Source: G963676655 sp963676655 (GTDB lineage: Bacteria; Verrucomicrobiota; Lentisphaeria; Victivallales; Victivallaceae). From it: a stretch of 64,000 bases of DNA. Within the stretch, counting starts at the first letter, position 1, and every line of letters starts with the position of its first letter. The notes under the pieces were generated by a model. That model was not told the origin of the DNA, did not search any database, and saw only the letters and a program-made list of their open reading frames with translations. Positions 25,084 through 34,694 of the stretch are shown here, in pieces. The translations under genes were made by a program, and so were the position numbers. The stretch lies in assembly GCA_963676655.2 (NCBI GenBank), contig CAXXKX010000004.1:310001-374000 (forward strand), given 5' to 3'.

Positions 25084-26442
25084 TTGAACATAGACGACAC
25101 AATTTGCGCGGTATGTACCGGGGTTGGCGGCGCGGTTTCGATTATTCGGATATCAGGACCGGAGTCAATTGCGGTTGCGCATAAAGTGTGGTCTGGCAAG
25201 ACTTATCCCGGGCGAGAGAATGCCCGGAAAATGATTCTGGGCAAGGTGATTGATCCGGATCATCATGAAACCGGCGATACCGCGTTGTCGGTATGTATGC
25301 CGGAACCCCACAGTTATACCGGTGATGACGTTGTTGAATTTCACTGTCACGGCGGAGCGCTTGCCGCCAAAAGGGCCTTGCAAAGCGTATGTAAGGCCGG
25401 AGCCAGGCACGCTGAACCCGGCGAATTTACTTTCCGCGCCTTTGTCAACGGCAAAATGGATCTTACCCAGGCCGAGGCGGTTTGCGACATAATTACCGCT
25501 CACAGCGATATGGCCCTGCATCTGGCGGAACGGCAGATTGATGGTTTGCTTGGACAGCGGGTGCGGGAAATCAAGGGCAAGCTGGTGAATATGCTGGCCG
25601 AAATAGAATCCCGCCTGGATTTTCCGGAGGAGGATCTCGACTGGGTTTCCTCTGAAGAACTATATCAAATTACTGTGGATGCCATGAAGGATATTGCCGA
25701 ACTGGGCGCGTCACGCCGTGAGGGCGTGGTTTTGCGTGACGGCATCCGGGTTGTTCTGGCCGGGCGTCCCAACGCCGGTAAATCAAGCTTGCTTAATCGT
25801 CTGCTCGGACGTGATCGCGCGATAGTTACTCAACTTCCCGGCACTACCCGCGATACCCTTGAGGAACTGGCTAATTTGCGCGGCATTCCGGTGACCCTGA
25901 TCGATACCGCCGGAATTCGTGAAGCGGATGACTTGATCGAAGGAATCGGGATTGACCGCAGCCGCCGTTCCATTGAACAGGCTCAAGTCGTTTTATGGCT
26001 GCTTGACGCCGCCGGCAATGTGACCGAGGAATTGGCGGAAATGCGGCAGCACACAGCCGGTCATCGCAATGTAATCGCGGTATGGAATAAGGTTGATCTG
26101 ATCGGGGAGAAGGTTCTGCCGGATGCTGATTTGCCGACGGCCAAAATTTCAGTCACTGCAAATTCTGGAATTGATAAGATGTTGGATTTGTTCGAGGCGG
26201 CGGTGTGGGAATTTCCGCATACCGAAGAACCGGAAATCGCGGTTAGTTCGCGGCATGCCGCGTTGCTGGATGAAGCGTCATTGATGCTGGTTGAGATTAT
26301 TCCTGAACTCGAAAATGAGAATTGGGAACTCACCGCGTCATGTCTGCGTTCCGCGATCAGCGCTTTGGGGACGATTACCGGTGAAACCGCGGATGTTGAT
26401 GTCCTGGATAATATTTTCAGTCGCTTTTGCATTGGTAAATGA
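25084..26442 (+). CDS. mnmE: tRNA uridine-5-carboxymethylaminomethyl GTPase MnmE (TrmE)
   Basis: A 452-residue GTPase that pairs with MnmG to modify wobble uridine of tRNAs. The amino domain (DTICAVCTGVGGAVSIIRIS, then EPGEFTFRAFVNGKMDLTQA) binds the folate; the G domain has GRPNAGKS (227-234), the G2 region LPGTTRDT, LIDTAGIRE and NKVD; the last residues FCIGK carry the invariant catalytic cysteine motif. The start is TTG at 25084, 17 bases after the activator gene; it aligns with the usual MnmE start. murD begins 4 bases after its stop, so they are probably co-transcribed. Confidence 0.96.
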   Translation: MNIDDTICAVCTGVGGAVSIIRISGPESIAVAHKVWSGKTYPGRENARKMILGKVIDPDHHETGDTALSVCMPEPHSYTGDDVVEFHCHGGALAAKRALQSVCKAGARHAEPGEFTFRAFVNGKMDLTQAEAVCDIITAHSDMALHLAERQIDGLLGQRVREIKGKLVNMLAEIESRLDFPEEDLDWVSSEELYQITVDAMKDIAELGASRREGVVLRDGIRVVLAGRPNAGKSSLLNRLLGRDRAIVTQLPGTTRDTLEELANLRGIPVTLIDTAGIREADDLIEGIGIDRSRRSIEQAQVVLWLLDAAGNVTEELAEMRQHTAGHRNVIAVWNKVDLIGEKVLPDADLPTAKISVTANSGIDKMLDLFEAAVWEFPHTEEPEIAVSSRHAALLDEASLMLVEIIPELENENWELTASCLRSAISALGTITGETADVDVLDNIFSRFCIGK

Positions 26443-26446
26443 TAAA

Positions 26447-27694
26447 ATGAAAATAGCAATTATCGGATACGGCGTCAGTGGCCGGGCGGTCGAAAATCTA
26501 TGCAAAAAGCAGATGCATTCATCTACGGTATTTGATGATAACTTTTCCGAAAAAATACCAACTTCGGATGAGTTTTCCCGCTTCGATTTGATTGTTGTCA
26601 GCCCCGGAGTACCACCTTATTCAAAAACATATCAAGCAGCGATTGAATCCGGAGTCGAATTGGTCAGCGAAATGGAATTCGGCTTCCGGCACTGTTCAAG
26701 GCCGGTTATTGCGGTCACCGGGACTAACGGAAAAACCACGACAACTGAATTGACGGTCGCTCTGCTCAACGCCTGTGGTTATGATGCGAAACCGACCGGC
26801 AATATCGGTACACCTTTATCCGCAGCGGTTGCGGAGCAGGGGGAGGATACGGTATTTGTTACCGAGGTAAGTTCTTTTCAACTGGAAAAAGTGTCCTCTT
26901 TCAGCCCCGTTGCGGCGGCGGTTTTGAATATCGCCTCCGACCACCTTGACCGTTATGATCATGACATTAACAAGTACGCCGACACTAAATTCGCGATGCT
27001 GGAAAAAGTTGCCCCTGAAAACCGGGTCATCGGCATTTCGCTTGAAAACAATTCTGATTTTGTCGTCCCTGAGCATTGTCCGGCGGCGGTTATGTTACAA
27101 AATGATGCTCTATACTGCGAGGGAAAAAAACTGGTCTCTCTGGATGAATTGAAGTTGCGGGGCTCTCATAATTTGGAAAATATCATTGTCGCGCTGCAGT
27201 TGGTTGCCGCCTTTGCCGGAACGGACAAGTTGTTTGAGCCTGAACTGCTTGATGCTCTGCGGAAATTTTCTCCGGGCAGTCATCGACTTGAAACGGTTGT
27301 AGTCAAGGACGGCGTTACTTTTGTCAATGACTCTAAAGCCACCAATCCGCATGCAACTTTAGCCGCGCTCAAAGCTGTTGCTAATGGTAAAAACGTCAGG
27401 CTTTTGTTGGGCGGACTGGATAAGGGAATGGACTTTTCCGAATTGGTTTCCGGTATGGAGTTTGTGAAAAAAGCCTATCTTATGGGCGAGTGCCGTGAAA
27501 CCATTGCCAAAGCTTTGCAGGATAGCGTTGAATATCATTTATACTGGTCCTTTGACCTTGCGGTGCAGGCGGCTGCCAGTGATGCCGAGCCCGGTGATGC
27601 GGTCCTGCTGTCCCCGTCCTGCGCCAGCATGGATATGTTCAAGAACTACGCCGAACGCGGCGAAAAGTTTGTCGAATTGGTGAAATCATTTTAA
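26447..27694 (+). CDS. murD: UDP-N-acetylmuramoylalanine--D-glutamate ligase MurD
   Basis: A 415-residue Mur ligase that adds D-glutamate to UDP-MurNAc-L-Ala in the cytoplasm with ATP. Evidence is the start MKIAIIGYGVSGRAVENLCK (Rossmann-like domain), VVSPGVPP, the ATP loop VTGTNGKTTTTELTVALLNA, SFQLE, LNIASDHLDRY and the late FVNDSKATNPHATLAALKA, all MurD signatures. The ATG at 26447 is used; the frame is open further up only because it overlaps mnmE. It is somewhat shorter than E. coli MurD (438). Pairing with mnmE rather than other mur genes means it is not in the usual dcw cluster. Confidence 0.95.
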   Translation: MKIAIIGYGVSGRAVENLCKKQMHSSTVFDDNFSEKIPTSDEFSRFDLIVVSPGVPPYSKTYQAAIESGVELVSEMEFGFRHCSRPVIAVTGTNGKTTTTELTVALLNACGYDAKPTGNIGTPLSAAVAEQGEDTVFVTEVSSFQLEKVSSFSPVAAAVLNIASDHLDRYDHDINKYADTKFAMLEKVAPENRVIGISLENNSDFVVPEHCPAAVMLQNDALYCEGKKLVSLDELKLRGSHNLENIIVALQLVAAFAGTDKLFEPELLDALRKFSPGSHRLETVVVKDGVTFVNDSKATNPHATLAALKAVANGKNVRLLLGGLDKGMDFSELVSGMEFVKKAYLMGECRETIAKALQDSVEYHLYWSFDLAVQAAASDAEPGDAVLLSPSCASMDMFKNYAERGEKFVELVKSF

Positions 27695-27701
27695 CTCTCT
27701 C

Positions 27702-27830
27702 TTAAAAGCTCCTGAAAACAATGCGGTTGCCGCCGTTGTAAACGCGTGGCTTCATCCGCACATGGTCACGGTTATAATCTTTGCCTGATCTGGAATCTCC
27801 TGTAGCGTTGCAATGAACATTCTTTGTTTT
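27702..27830 (-). pseudogene. Probable 3' remnant of a lost gene
   Basis: A minus-strand stretch of 42 codons without a start, reading KNVHCNATGDSRSGKDY, then NRDHVRMKPRVYNGGNRIV and FRSF before TAA. Balanced composition and the Gly/Asn-rich end look like the carboxy end of a real protein. A stop at 27831-27833 precedes it. I do not recognise the family; the rest of the gene is missing, so it is likely an eroded fragment. Confidence 0.4.
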
Positions 27831-28219
27831 TTAAATTTAATTTTTTGGGTTTAATTGGTTTGTTATTAGGTTTTTATGATTTTTAAAAAAAGCAAGTGAT
27901 GCTATGTTTATAGTGATAGGAATGCCTCATCGATGGTTTATGACATAACTCCATACTCCCTTGCAATTGAAATTTCCGGTAGTTGGAAGATTTTTTAAAG
28001 GTTCTTATTAAATGGTATGAAATTTTAGATTGTATATAGATTCGCCAAGGCTTTCTTTGAACATACAGGCATTGTCTAAATCCTATCCTGATAATCAACT
28101 CTGATATTCCGTAAAACAGTTTTACCATCTTCTTCCATGGGGGCATAGTTATTGAGGAAATTTGTACTGCTATTTTACAATTTTGCTCCTAACTCATGCC
28201 ATAAATCTTCGAAGAACCG
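27831..28219. other. AT-rich intergenic region, no gene seen
   Basis: Downstream of both the murD transcript and the large glycosidase-like gene. An 87-codon minus frame (27883-28146) has the biased composition of a chance frame. No clear terminator hairpin was found. Confidence 0.45.
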
Positions 28220-31200
28220 TCATTTTGCTTTGGCCTGTATCCACGAAAGATATATTTGCGGCATCGCCGACTTGGCAGAGAACGGATGAAACATCCAGCG
28301 AATTTCGTTTTCAGAATCATCCTTATTTACCAGTCCACTAATATCCAGTCGGTTCATCCAGGGTGGGAGCAGAATTGGTTTTTTATTGATAAAAAGAAGC
28401 CCTAAAGAGTCCTTTGACTCCAGAAACAATCTTTTTGCAGGCCATTTTGACGGGAGTTTGAAACGGGCTTCAAGATATTTACCTGATGGAGCTTTCCCGC
28501 CTGACACCGCTCGCGGAAGCATGCCGGCCTTGGCACAGGTTATCCATTTCAGCGGAGTACGGGCAATTGGGCGGGGAACAGCTTCCAGAAAAAATACTCC
28601 AGCCGCACCAGATGGGTAAGAGCGTCTGGCGTTAAGCCTGACCGCTCCGCCATCAATTTCAAGGTCTAGTACAAGTTTACCGCCAGAGGATAAATCAGAA
28701 AGATCAATGGCACTTTTGGGATTAGTCAAATTAAAGCCGGAACCGTTTGGCTTGCCATTAATCCAGAGGCGCGGATTGTAGTGAATGCCACCGAGGGAAG
28801 GATCACAGGCCAGCCGCAGAGATATTATGCTACCCTTCCAGCTTTCCGGAATAATTACTTCTTTGTGGAAGTGTGCAATATCCTTTTCAGGCACGTTCAT
28901 GGCCCTAAAGGTTCCAAGCCTAACCGTACGTCCGCCTTTCCAGTAGTTTGTCGGAGGCAATGACATCCATTTCTTGTCTCCAGCAATCATTTTCCAACCA
29001 TCTTTCAAGGAGATAAAGGAGTCCGGTATTCGTATCTTGGCCGGAGATTCAGCCGGAGTCAGTGGCGTTAATGCATACCAGTTGCGGTTCATGGACTTAA
29101 GCCAGTTCATCGGGGCCTCGGCGATATCACTGCGAGGCGCGGCAAAGATGCGAAGCTGCATCGGATCAAGCGCGATGTCAGACACGCTGAAACCATATTT
29201 CTCCGGTTGAAAGACGACATCAGGATGACCTTTGGTAGATATTTCTTTCAGAAAGGCAGGGGCACTTTCTCGGGTATAGCCGATTGACGCTTTTGACGGC
29301 TTGCATCTGTCATTGACTTTGGCAAGCATGTAAAGGTCATAGAGACCATTTTTACTGTAAAAGTGTTCAGCAAAAACACTAACGTTCTCAGCATTTTTCA
29401 GACTGCGCCGCGAATCTTTGGGAACTTTTAGGGAGTCAAGCAACTCCGCCAGGTACGGCCGGTATCCGGCATCAGGTTTCCAACTGCCCGCAATGTCTCT
29501 GCTGCTGCGCCAGAAAGTCGCTCCAAGGGTGATTACCTTGCCTTTTCCAAGATGCCTGACGGCAATAGCGATACGCCCGGTTCCCGGCCTGCGCTTGACC
29601 CATTCGGCCACTACTTCAACATTATCGGCGACCGGCTCCATGCCCAGTGATTTTGGCGGAGTTTTATCCCCGGTCCAGTCCAGGGCAATCCCGTGACAGA
29701 TCATTTCCTTGCCGCGAAGGCTGGGCCAGAGGCTCTGCTTTTCGGTGAAACGCATTTTCCCTGCTACAAGTTTGGAGTCGACTACTTTTAGTCCGGTCAG
29801 TTTTGATATCGGCCAGGCATCTTTCTGTGCCGGGGTATGGCGGCCACTATTGTGCAATGCAACGAAAGTCCCGCCATTTTTCACATAATTCTCGATCCCG
29901 GCCACTTCTTTCCGGGTCATCAGTTCAGTGGCCGCATCGAATATAACTCTGTAGTTACCGGCAATCCCACCTGCCTGCATATCGGGTAGGTCAAGCATGT
30001 CGATAGGACGTCCAACGGCCTGAGCCTCACCGCGGCTGACATCCCAGCGCCATGGCGCCTCTATTCCAAGACGGGATGCGTTCCTAGCCGAGCGTAATAC
30101 GCCCAGAGAAGGTTTAGGACGGACGGTTTTACCTGTGCAATTCATCAGTTCACGATTAGCATCTATCCAGGCTCCGACATCCGGATATTTTTTGTAATAT
30201 GCGGTCGGGTGAAAAAGAAAATTGATTCCTTCATTCCCGATCATTTGATAAAGCGTGATGTTCCGGCGCATTGAAGCTGCTGATTTAGGCGGACCACCGA
30301 CTTCAGCGCTGACCGGCATGCCATGCGAGGAAAAAGCACGGGAAACCCATGGCGCCCAGCAGGCACCGCTCTGCCCGGTACAGTGAGCTATCGCGCCATA
30401 GCGTTTGGCCGCGTCCACAAGCAGATCCTGATAGCGCCTTGGAGCCATAATAAACATTGGACGACCTTCAGGAGAAGCCGCGCGACGAGCCAGGAGCATA
30501 CGCTCGGCGTTATCAACAACCAGCCTGGCGGCAAATTCAACCATATCAAAATACATCAGGTTCCGCCGGGAGTCATTAGACGGGTAGAGCCAAAGTCCGG
30601 TCGAGTTGAGAAATATGTAACTGGCGATCGGCTGTCCGTGGGTATCCATGGCAATGGTATTATTTCCTGCGTGCAAAAGATTCTTTACCGAGTAACAATA
30701 GTCAAAATTTGCCGCCAGAAACCTGTAGTTGCCGGTTACATTATTCAGCAATTTAGCTGACTTACCATTGATAAATATTTCAGGAGTCACACCAGGAAAA
30801 ACATGGGATACATGGAGGAATTCACTCTCCTTGAGCTGTTTCTTAGTTAAGTTGAAATTCCGCTTAAAATAAAAGTGCTTTGTATGATCGGTAATGATAA
30901 CCGGATCAGACGGACTCAGCTTTGTCCATTTCCAGTCTTTTGATTTTTCGAGCCAGTTTTTAACAGTTTTCCTGCCGCCGTTTCTCGCCTGCCACTCCCC
31001 CTCCAGATTGACCGATGTCGCCGGATTCCAGCCGGTAAAACTCTTAATTGTTGTAACCGGTACTTCCGACCATGACTTAAAAGCGTCAGGATTGCCACAG
31101 TAAAGTCTACCTAGCTCCCGCAATGTGTAACCACGGTCTTGCTTCAGATAGTCTTCCCATTTTTCCCGAATGCCCGGAGTCTTGTCGGCTGCCGAAAGTT

Positions 31201-32167
31201 CAGCGACTCCGGCCCCATGAGAGCCAAGTTCCATTGTTCCATGAATAGCATTGAAATGATCATTTTTCACCAGTTCGGCGAATATCCCGTAATCGCCGGA
31301 TGAAGTTTCGGCATCGGTTGTGGCGGTGGGAATAAAATCCGCATAGAGCTTGAATCTTTCATGATGGTTTAATATGTCGGTCCTCACGGTACGGTTCGAT
31401 GATTTATAATGCGGCAAAGGCTTAATATTAAGCATGAATTCAGGACGCATGGGACTGAAGGTTCCGACATAGCCAATCCAGGTCGTATTATATTTTTTAG
31501 CAATAGCTTCATAATAGTCTGCGTAACTGGTATCGACAATTCCCGGAGCGACCATCTGGTAGAAACGGCTGCCCAGCTCGCCGCTGAAGCTGAATTTATG
31601 ATCGCCAAGCCATTTTATGCTTTCGTTAATATCTTTGTCTTTATGATGCCCGCCCCACCCCATAAAGCCGAAGTTAACCGCGTCATTATCAAAATGGTCA
31701 AGCCAGCGAGGATAGGCATTGGCGGGAACAGCTTTCCAGGCCTCAGCACCAGCTTCGACGGCCAGACGGTTGAGAAAAGACTTATCTTTAGAAAATAGAA
31801 CCTGCACTTTACTGCCGTCCAGGCCGACTATCCAGTTTCCACCACCATCAAGCATCAGACTTGTCGCTGGACCTGATGTCTTTTTTACATCACCAAATGA
31901 CATCATGTCGCCGACAAACTTGGATGCGGTCATTTGTGCATGTTTTGAGTCGGAGGCCGCTAACGTGGTCCATGAGGCAGCCCCACCTTTAAAGTTTTTG
32001 CACGTCGCTTCTATTTTTCCTAAAGCGCGAAAATTAAACTGCTGTTTTATTATAGCACTTTTTCCCGTACTACCTGACGCAATACTTCCAGGACAAAATA
32101 TAACAACGGCAATAAAGCACATCACTGTACAGATTTTTTTAGTTTGTATTTTTATTACGGCTTGCAT
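28220..32167 (-). CDS. Large secreted glycosidase-like protein, unassigned family
   Basis: A 1315-residue secreted protein starting MQAVIKIQTKKICTVMCFIA, with GGAGG just before the ATG at 32165-32167; a start 7 codons upstream lacks a site. By eye it has an alpha/beta region (about 120-400: WLDHFDNDAVNFGFMGWGGH and later ELGSHGAGVAEL), a galactose-binding-like beta domain (about 450-570: FYFKRNFNLTKK, INGKSAKLLNN, LHAGNNTIAM), a GATase-like segment (about 720-910: ENYVKNGGTFVALHNSG, HLGKGKVITLGATFWRSS) as in GH42/beta-galactosidase-like proteins, and two further jelly-roll domains near the end. I could not assign a CAZy family or catalytic residues. It belongs to module 2, downstream of the GntR regulator on the same strand. 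Confidence 0.75.
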   Translation of the reverse strand: MQAVIKIQTKKICTVMCFIAVVIFCPGSIASGSTGKSAIIKQQFNFRALGKIEATCKNFKGGAASWTTLAASDSKHAQMTASKFVGDMMSFGDVKKTSGPATSLMLDGGGNWIVGLDGSKVQVLFSKDKSFLNRLAVEAGAEAWKAVPANAYPRWLDHFDNDAVNFGFMGWGGHHKDKDINESIKWLGDHKFSFSGELGSRFYQMVAPGIVDTSYADYYEAIAKKYNTTWIGYVGTFSPMRPEFMLNIKPLPHYKSSNRTVRTDILNHHERFKLYADFIPTATTDAETSSGDYGIFAELVKNDHFNAIHGTMELGSHGAGVAELSAADKTPGIREKWEDYLKQDRGYTLRELGRLYCGNPDAFKSWSEVPVTTIKSFTGWNPATSVNLEGEWQARNGGRKTVKNWLEKSKDWKWTKLSPSDPVIITDHTKHFYFKRNFNLTKKQLKESEFLHVSHVFPGVTPEIFINGKSAKLLNNVTGNYRFLAANFDYCYSVKNLLHAGNNTIAMDTHGQPIASYIFLNSTGLWLYPSNDSRRNLMYFDMVEFAARLVVDNAERMLLARRAASPEGRPMFIMAPRRYQDLLVDAAKRYGAIAHCTGQSGACWAPWVSRAFSSHGMPVSAEVGGPPKSAASMRRNITLYQMIGNEGINFLFHPTAYYKKYPDVGAWIDANRELMNCTGKTVRPKPSLGVLRSARNASRLGIEAPWRWDVSRGEAQAVGRPIDMLDLPDMQAGGIAGNYRVIFDAATELMTRKEVAGIENYVKNGGTFVALHNSGRHTPAQKDAWPISKLTGLKVVDSKLVAGKMRFTEKQSLWPSLRGKEMICHGIALDWTGDKTPPKSLGMEPVADNVEVVAEWVKRRPGTGRIAIAVRHLGKGKVITLGATFWRSSRDIAGSWKPDAGYRPYLAELLDSLKVPKDSRRSLKNAENVSVFAEHFYSKNGLYDLYMLAKVNDRCKPSKASIGYTRESAPAFLKEISTKGHPDVVFQPEKYGFSVSDIALDPMQLRIFAAPRSDIAEAPMNWLKSMNRNWYALTPLTPAESPAKIRIPDSFISLKDGWKMIAGDKKWMSLPPTNYWKGGRTVRLGTFRAMNVPEKDIAHFHKEVIIPESWKGSIISLRLACDPSLGGIHYNPRLWINGKPNGSGFNLTNPKSAIDLSDLSSGGKLVLDLEIDGGAVRLNARRSYPSGAAGVFFLEAVPRPIARTPLKWITCAKAGMLPRAVSGGKAPSGKYLEARFKLPSKWPAKRLFLESKDSLGLLFINKKPILLPPWMNRLDISGLVNKDDSENEIRWMFHPFSAKSAMPQIYLSWIQAKAK

Positions 32168-32271
32168 AGATCCTCCAGTAATTTTCATAATTTTTATATT
32201 TCGTTTTAATAATATTTCTAATTATGAGTCTTCAAACTATCTTTGTCAATAGACAGGAATATAAAAGGCAC

Positions 32272-32310
32272 AATAAATCACAAAATAACGATATCTATAT
32301 GTGATTTATT
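32272..32310. promoter_or_regulatory. Inverted repeat between regulator and glycosidase-like gene, possible operator
   Basis: AATAAATCACA (32272-32282) and its exact complement TGTGATTTATT (32300-32310) are separated by 17 bases. There is no T run, so a terminator is less likely than a binding site. A similar CACAATAAAT stretch with partial match lies upstream of the module 2 pseudopilin near 33757. Confidence 0.45.
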
Positions 32311-32385
32311 ATAAAAAGCAGGAGCATTAACTATTGCAACCGGCATCTTGTCCAGCGTAAATAAACAGATAAATCAGCTTCAATT

Positions 32386-33579
32386 TCAGGCGGTATTCCG
32401 TTTTATAAATACAGGCATAACAATCCTGCCTGAACTGACTGCCCTATGCGCTTCCGGGTTCTCAAGATGCTCTTTCAACAACGAGAACAGGGCATCGGCT
32501 ATAGCGGGGGAATTAAAGTCGGAAGTAGTCAAGTTTAGGTATCTTAGATTTGCAATATTATCATAACCGATAACCCTGACCTGCTCCGGTACTTTCAGGC
32601 CATGCTCATGCAAATAATCCATAACCCCCTTGGCGACAAGATCATTTCCGGCGACAATCAAAGGCTTGCTGTGCCGTGTTAATTCATCAACAACAAGAGC
32701 GATACACTTACCACCTACCTCTTTATAATAATCCAAATATTCATCATGACAGGAGAATTCCTTTGGCTTTTTAACATCGGCCCTTTGGTCAAGAAAACTG
32801 ATATCTCTTTCCTTTGCAAAACGCTTAATAACATCTGCACGAGCAGTCACCCAGAAAGAGTCATCCAATGGCTGACAGTAAACCAGCAAGTCACTATCCC
32901 CATAATGAGAACACAACACACTGTAAATATGCCTCTCGTGATTGATCGAAACAAAATCAATTTCGGAATACAGCGGCCTTGAGCAATAAGCGAGATAGGA
33001 AAGGTCGTTCTCGACTGTAACAATTTTAATTCGGGCCGTAGCCATAAGCTCAAAAAAATCATCAGAAAATTTTTCGTGCTTACATATTACAATCCAATTA
33101 ATTTTTTGCCACCTAAGACTATCCAGCAAAGTCTTCGGCTCCCACTTCAACTGGCGCAAGTTATACAAAGTGACATACCCGCCCTCATTACTCAGCCTCT
33201 TTTCAAGTTCATCTGACACCTGCCATGGCAAATACCCAGTTGGACCATGAACATCCTGATCGCTATAAAAAACCATCCCGACGCGCAAACCATCCAACAC
33301 GACATCATTAACTTCTGGATGACTGCGTGGAGTACGGGAAAGAATCAGACTGCCGCGGTTTCTCACCGTTTTTATCATTCCTACCTTTCGCAATTCCTCC
33401 AGGGCCCTGCGCACACTCCTGCGTCCCACCTGAAGCTGCTCCTCCATTTCATATTCATACGGTAGACAATCAACGTCATTCGGTAAATCCGCGATATACT
33501 GCATTATCGCTCGTTTTGCAAGTTCATATTTGGGCAACTGCCCTTGACCGGTAATTATATATTCTGACAGACTTCGCAT
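32386..33579 (-). CDS. GntR/LacI hybrid transcriptional regulator, module 2
   Basis: A 397-residue regulator with an amino-terminal GntR-type winged helix (LPYEYEMEEQLQVGRRSVRR, ALEELRKVGMIKTVRNRG) and a LacI-like sugar-binding domain (VGMVFYSDQDVHGPTG; late PEQVRVIGYDNIANLRYL, a LacI-family mark). Ribosome site AGGAG before the ATG at 33577-33579. It stands between the secreted glycosidase-like gene on the same strand and the divergent pseudopilin gene, so it can control both sides. Ligand unknown. Confidence 0.88.
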   Translation of the reverse strand: MRSLSEYIITGQGQLPKYELAKRAIMQYIADLPNDVDCLPYEYEMEEQLQVGRRSVRRALEELRKVGMIKTVRNRGSLILSRTPRSHPEVNDVVLDGLRVGMVFYSDQDVHGPTGYLPWQVSDELEKRLSNEGGYVTLYNLRQLKWEPKTLLDSLRWQKINWIVICKHEKFSDDFFELMATARIKIVTVENDLSYLAYCSRPLYSEIDFVSINHERHIYSVLCSHYGDSDLLVYCQPLDDSFWVTARADVIKRFAKERDISFLDQRADVKKPKEFSCHDEYLDYYKEVGGKCIALVVDELTRHSKPLIVAGNDLVAKGVMDYLHEHGLKVPEQVRVIGYDNIANLRYLNLTTSDFNSPAIADALFSLLKEHLENPEAHRAVSSGRIVMPVFIKRNTA

Positions 33580-33820
33580 AGTAAACTCCTAACTTTCCAG
33601 AAGAATATAAACCGCAAGCACCAAACAATCAAGATTAAATGTAACTTATATGGAACTTTTATGAAATTTAATAGAAACCTTAATAACTGCAACACACATT
33701 TTATTCCACACACGCCTTACCCTCCAATCTAAAACCTGAAACAACAATCAAAGTCACACAATAAATAACATATAGATTACATATTTCACACATTTTTAAA
33801 ACATTTTCCCCGTCGGAATA
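33580..33820. other. Divergent control region of module 2
   Basis: AT-rich, between the GntR regulator (leftwards) and the pseudopilin gene (rightwards). It has a stretch CACAATAAATAACATATAG (33757-33775) that partly matches the dyad at 32272-32310. No gene is seen; the rightward promoter follows at 33821. Confidence 0.45.
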
Positions 33821-33849
33821 TTGCATATATAAGAGGTACATTGTATAAT
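33821..33849 (+). promoter_or_regulatory. Sigma-70 promoter of the module 2 pseudopilin gene
   Basis: TTGCAT (33821-33826), 17-base spacer, perfect TATAAT (33844-33849), 41 bases before the start codon. Confidence 0.75.
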
Positions 33850-33890
33850 CGGGTTACAGATAAATCTTGAACCCCAAAAGGAGACGTCTA

Positions 33891-34640
33891 ATGAAAAAAC
33901 AGAGATTTACGTTGATCGAACTTCTGGTTGTGATCGCAATCATTGCGATTCTTGCGTCAATGCTGCTGCCGGCTTTGAATCAAGCCAGGGCCAGAGCCAA
34001 GTCAATTTCCTGCGTATCCAATCTAAAACAAATGGGAACAGGGTTGCTTAACTACACAGATGACAATAATGGGTATACCGTGCCACACACTGAATCAACT
34101 CTATGGGATACCGAGTCGGCTTACTACAAAAAACCCACTTGGCAGTGGTTCATTGCTCCATACGTAAACGTCAAGCGCGACTATTTCGGTAAACAATGCA
34201 CCGCCAAACAAATGGGCGTCTTTTACTGTCCCGGAGTTCCTAACACAAGTGCCGGAGGCATCGGTCACACTGGACTTGGAACCGCCTCCGGAGCCGCGAC
34301 TAACTTTAGTTATGCCGGCAACTTATGCGGATATTTGACTTCCATATCGAGCGACCTGCTTACATTTAAACCTAACCTGCTGGCGAAGTTCAAGAATGCA
34401 TCATCACTATTCTCTGTTGTCGAAGGCGGAATGGCCGGTCGTATTGATAACTACAACGCTTCTCAGAATGACGGCAATCTCACCATTCCTTATATGGGCG
34501 CGGGAGTACAGCGAATTCGGTATCCGCATGAAAATGCCGGAAATGCCCTGTTTGCTGACGGCCATACAACCAATATCAAAGGCTTAATGCGCCCAAAATC
34601 ATCCAGTGACCTCTGGTCAAAGCGCTGGCAAGGTTATTAA
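33891..34640 (+). CDS. Pseudopilin-like protein, module 2
   Basis: A 249-residue protein with the leader MKKQR, the prepilin helix FTLIELLVVIAIIAILASML, then ALNQARARAKSISCVSNLKQ and a globular domain ending with the canonical H-x9-DG motif (HENAGNALFADGH). AAGGAG precedes the ATG at 33891 by about 7 bases; an in-frame ATG 8 codons upstream has none. The residue before Phe is Arg, not Gly. Four Cys pairs could form disulfides. It heads a rightward transcript with the toroid-like enzyme that follows after 54 bases. Confidence 0.9.
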   Translation: MKKQRFTLIELLVVIAIIAILASMLLPALNQARARAKSISCVSNLKQMGTGLLNYTDDNNGYTVPHTESTLWDTESAYYKKPTWQWFIAPYVNVKRDYFGKQCTAKQMGVFYCPGVPNTSAGGIGHTGLGTASGAATNFSYAGNLCGYLTSISSDLLTFKPNLLAKFKNASSLFSVVEGGMAGRIDNYNASQNDGNLTIPYMGAGVQRIRYPHENAGNALFADGHTTNIKGLMRPKSSSDLWSKRWQGY

Positions 34641-34694
34641 CATAATTACAGCGTGATATCTAATAATGAATAAGCAAAAGGACGCGTCTGTACC

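Noticed and set aside
27883..28146. 87-codon minus-strand frame
   Set aside because: AT-rich chance-like composition, no ribosome site, no recognisable motif.
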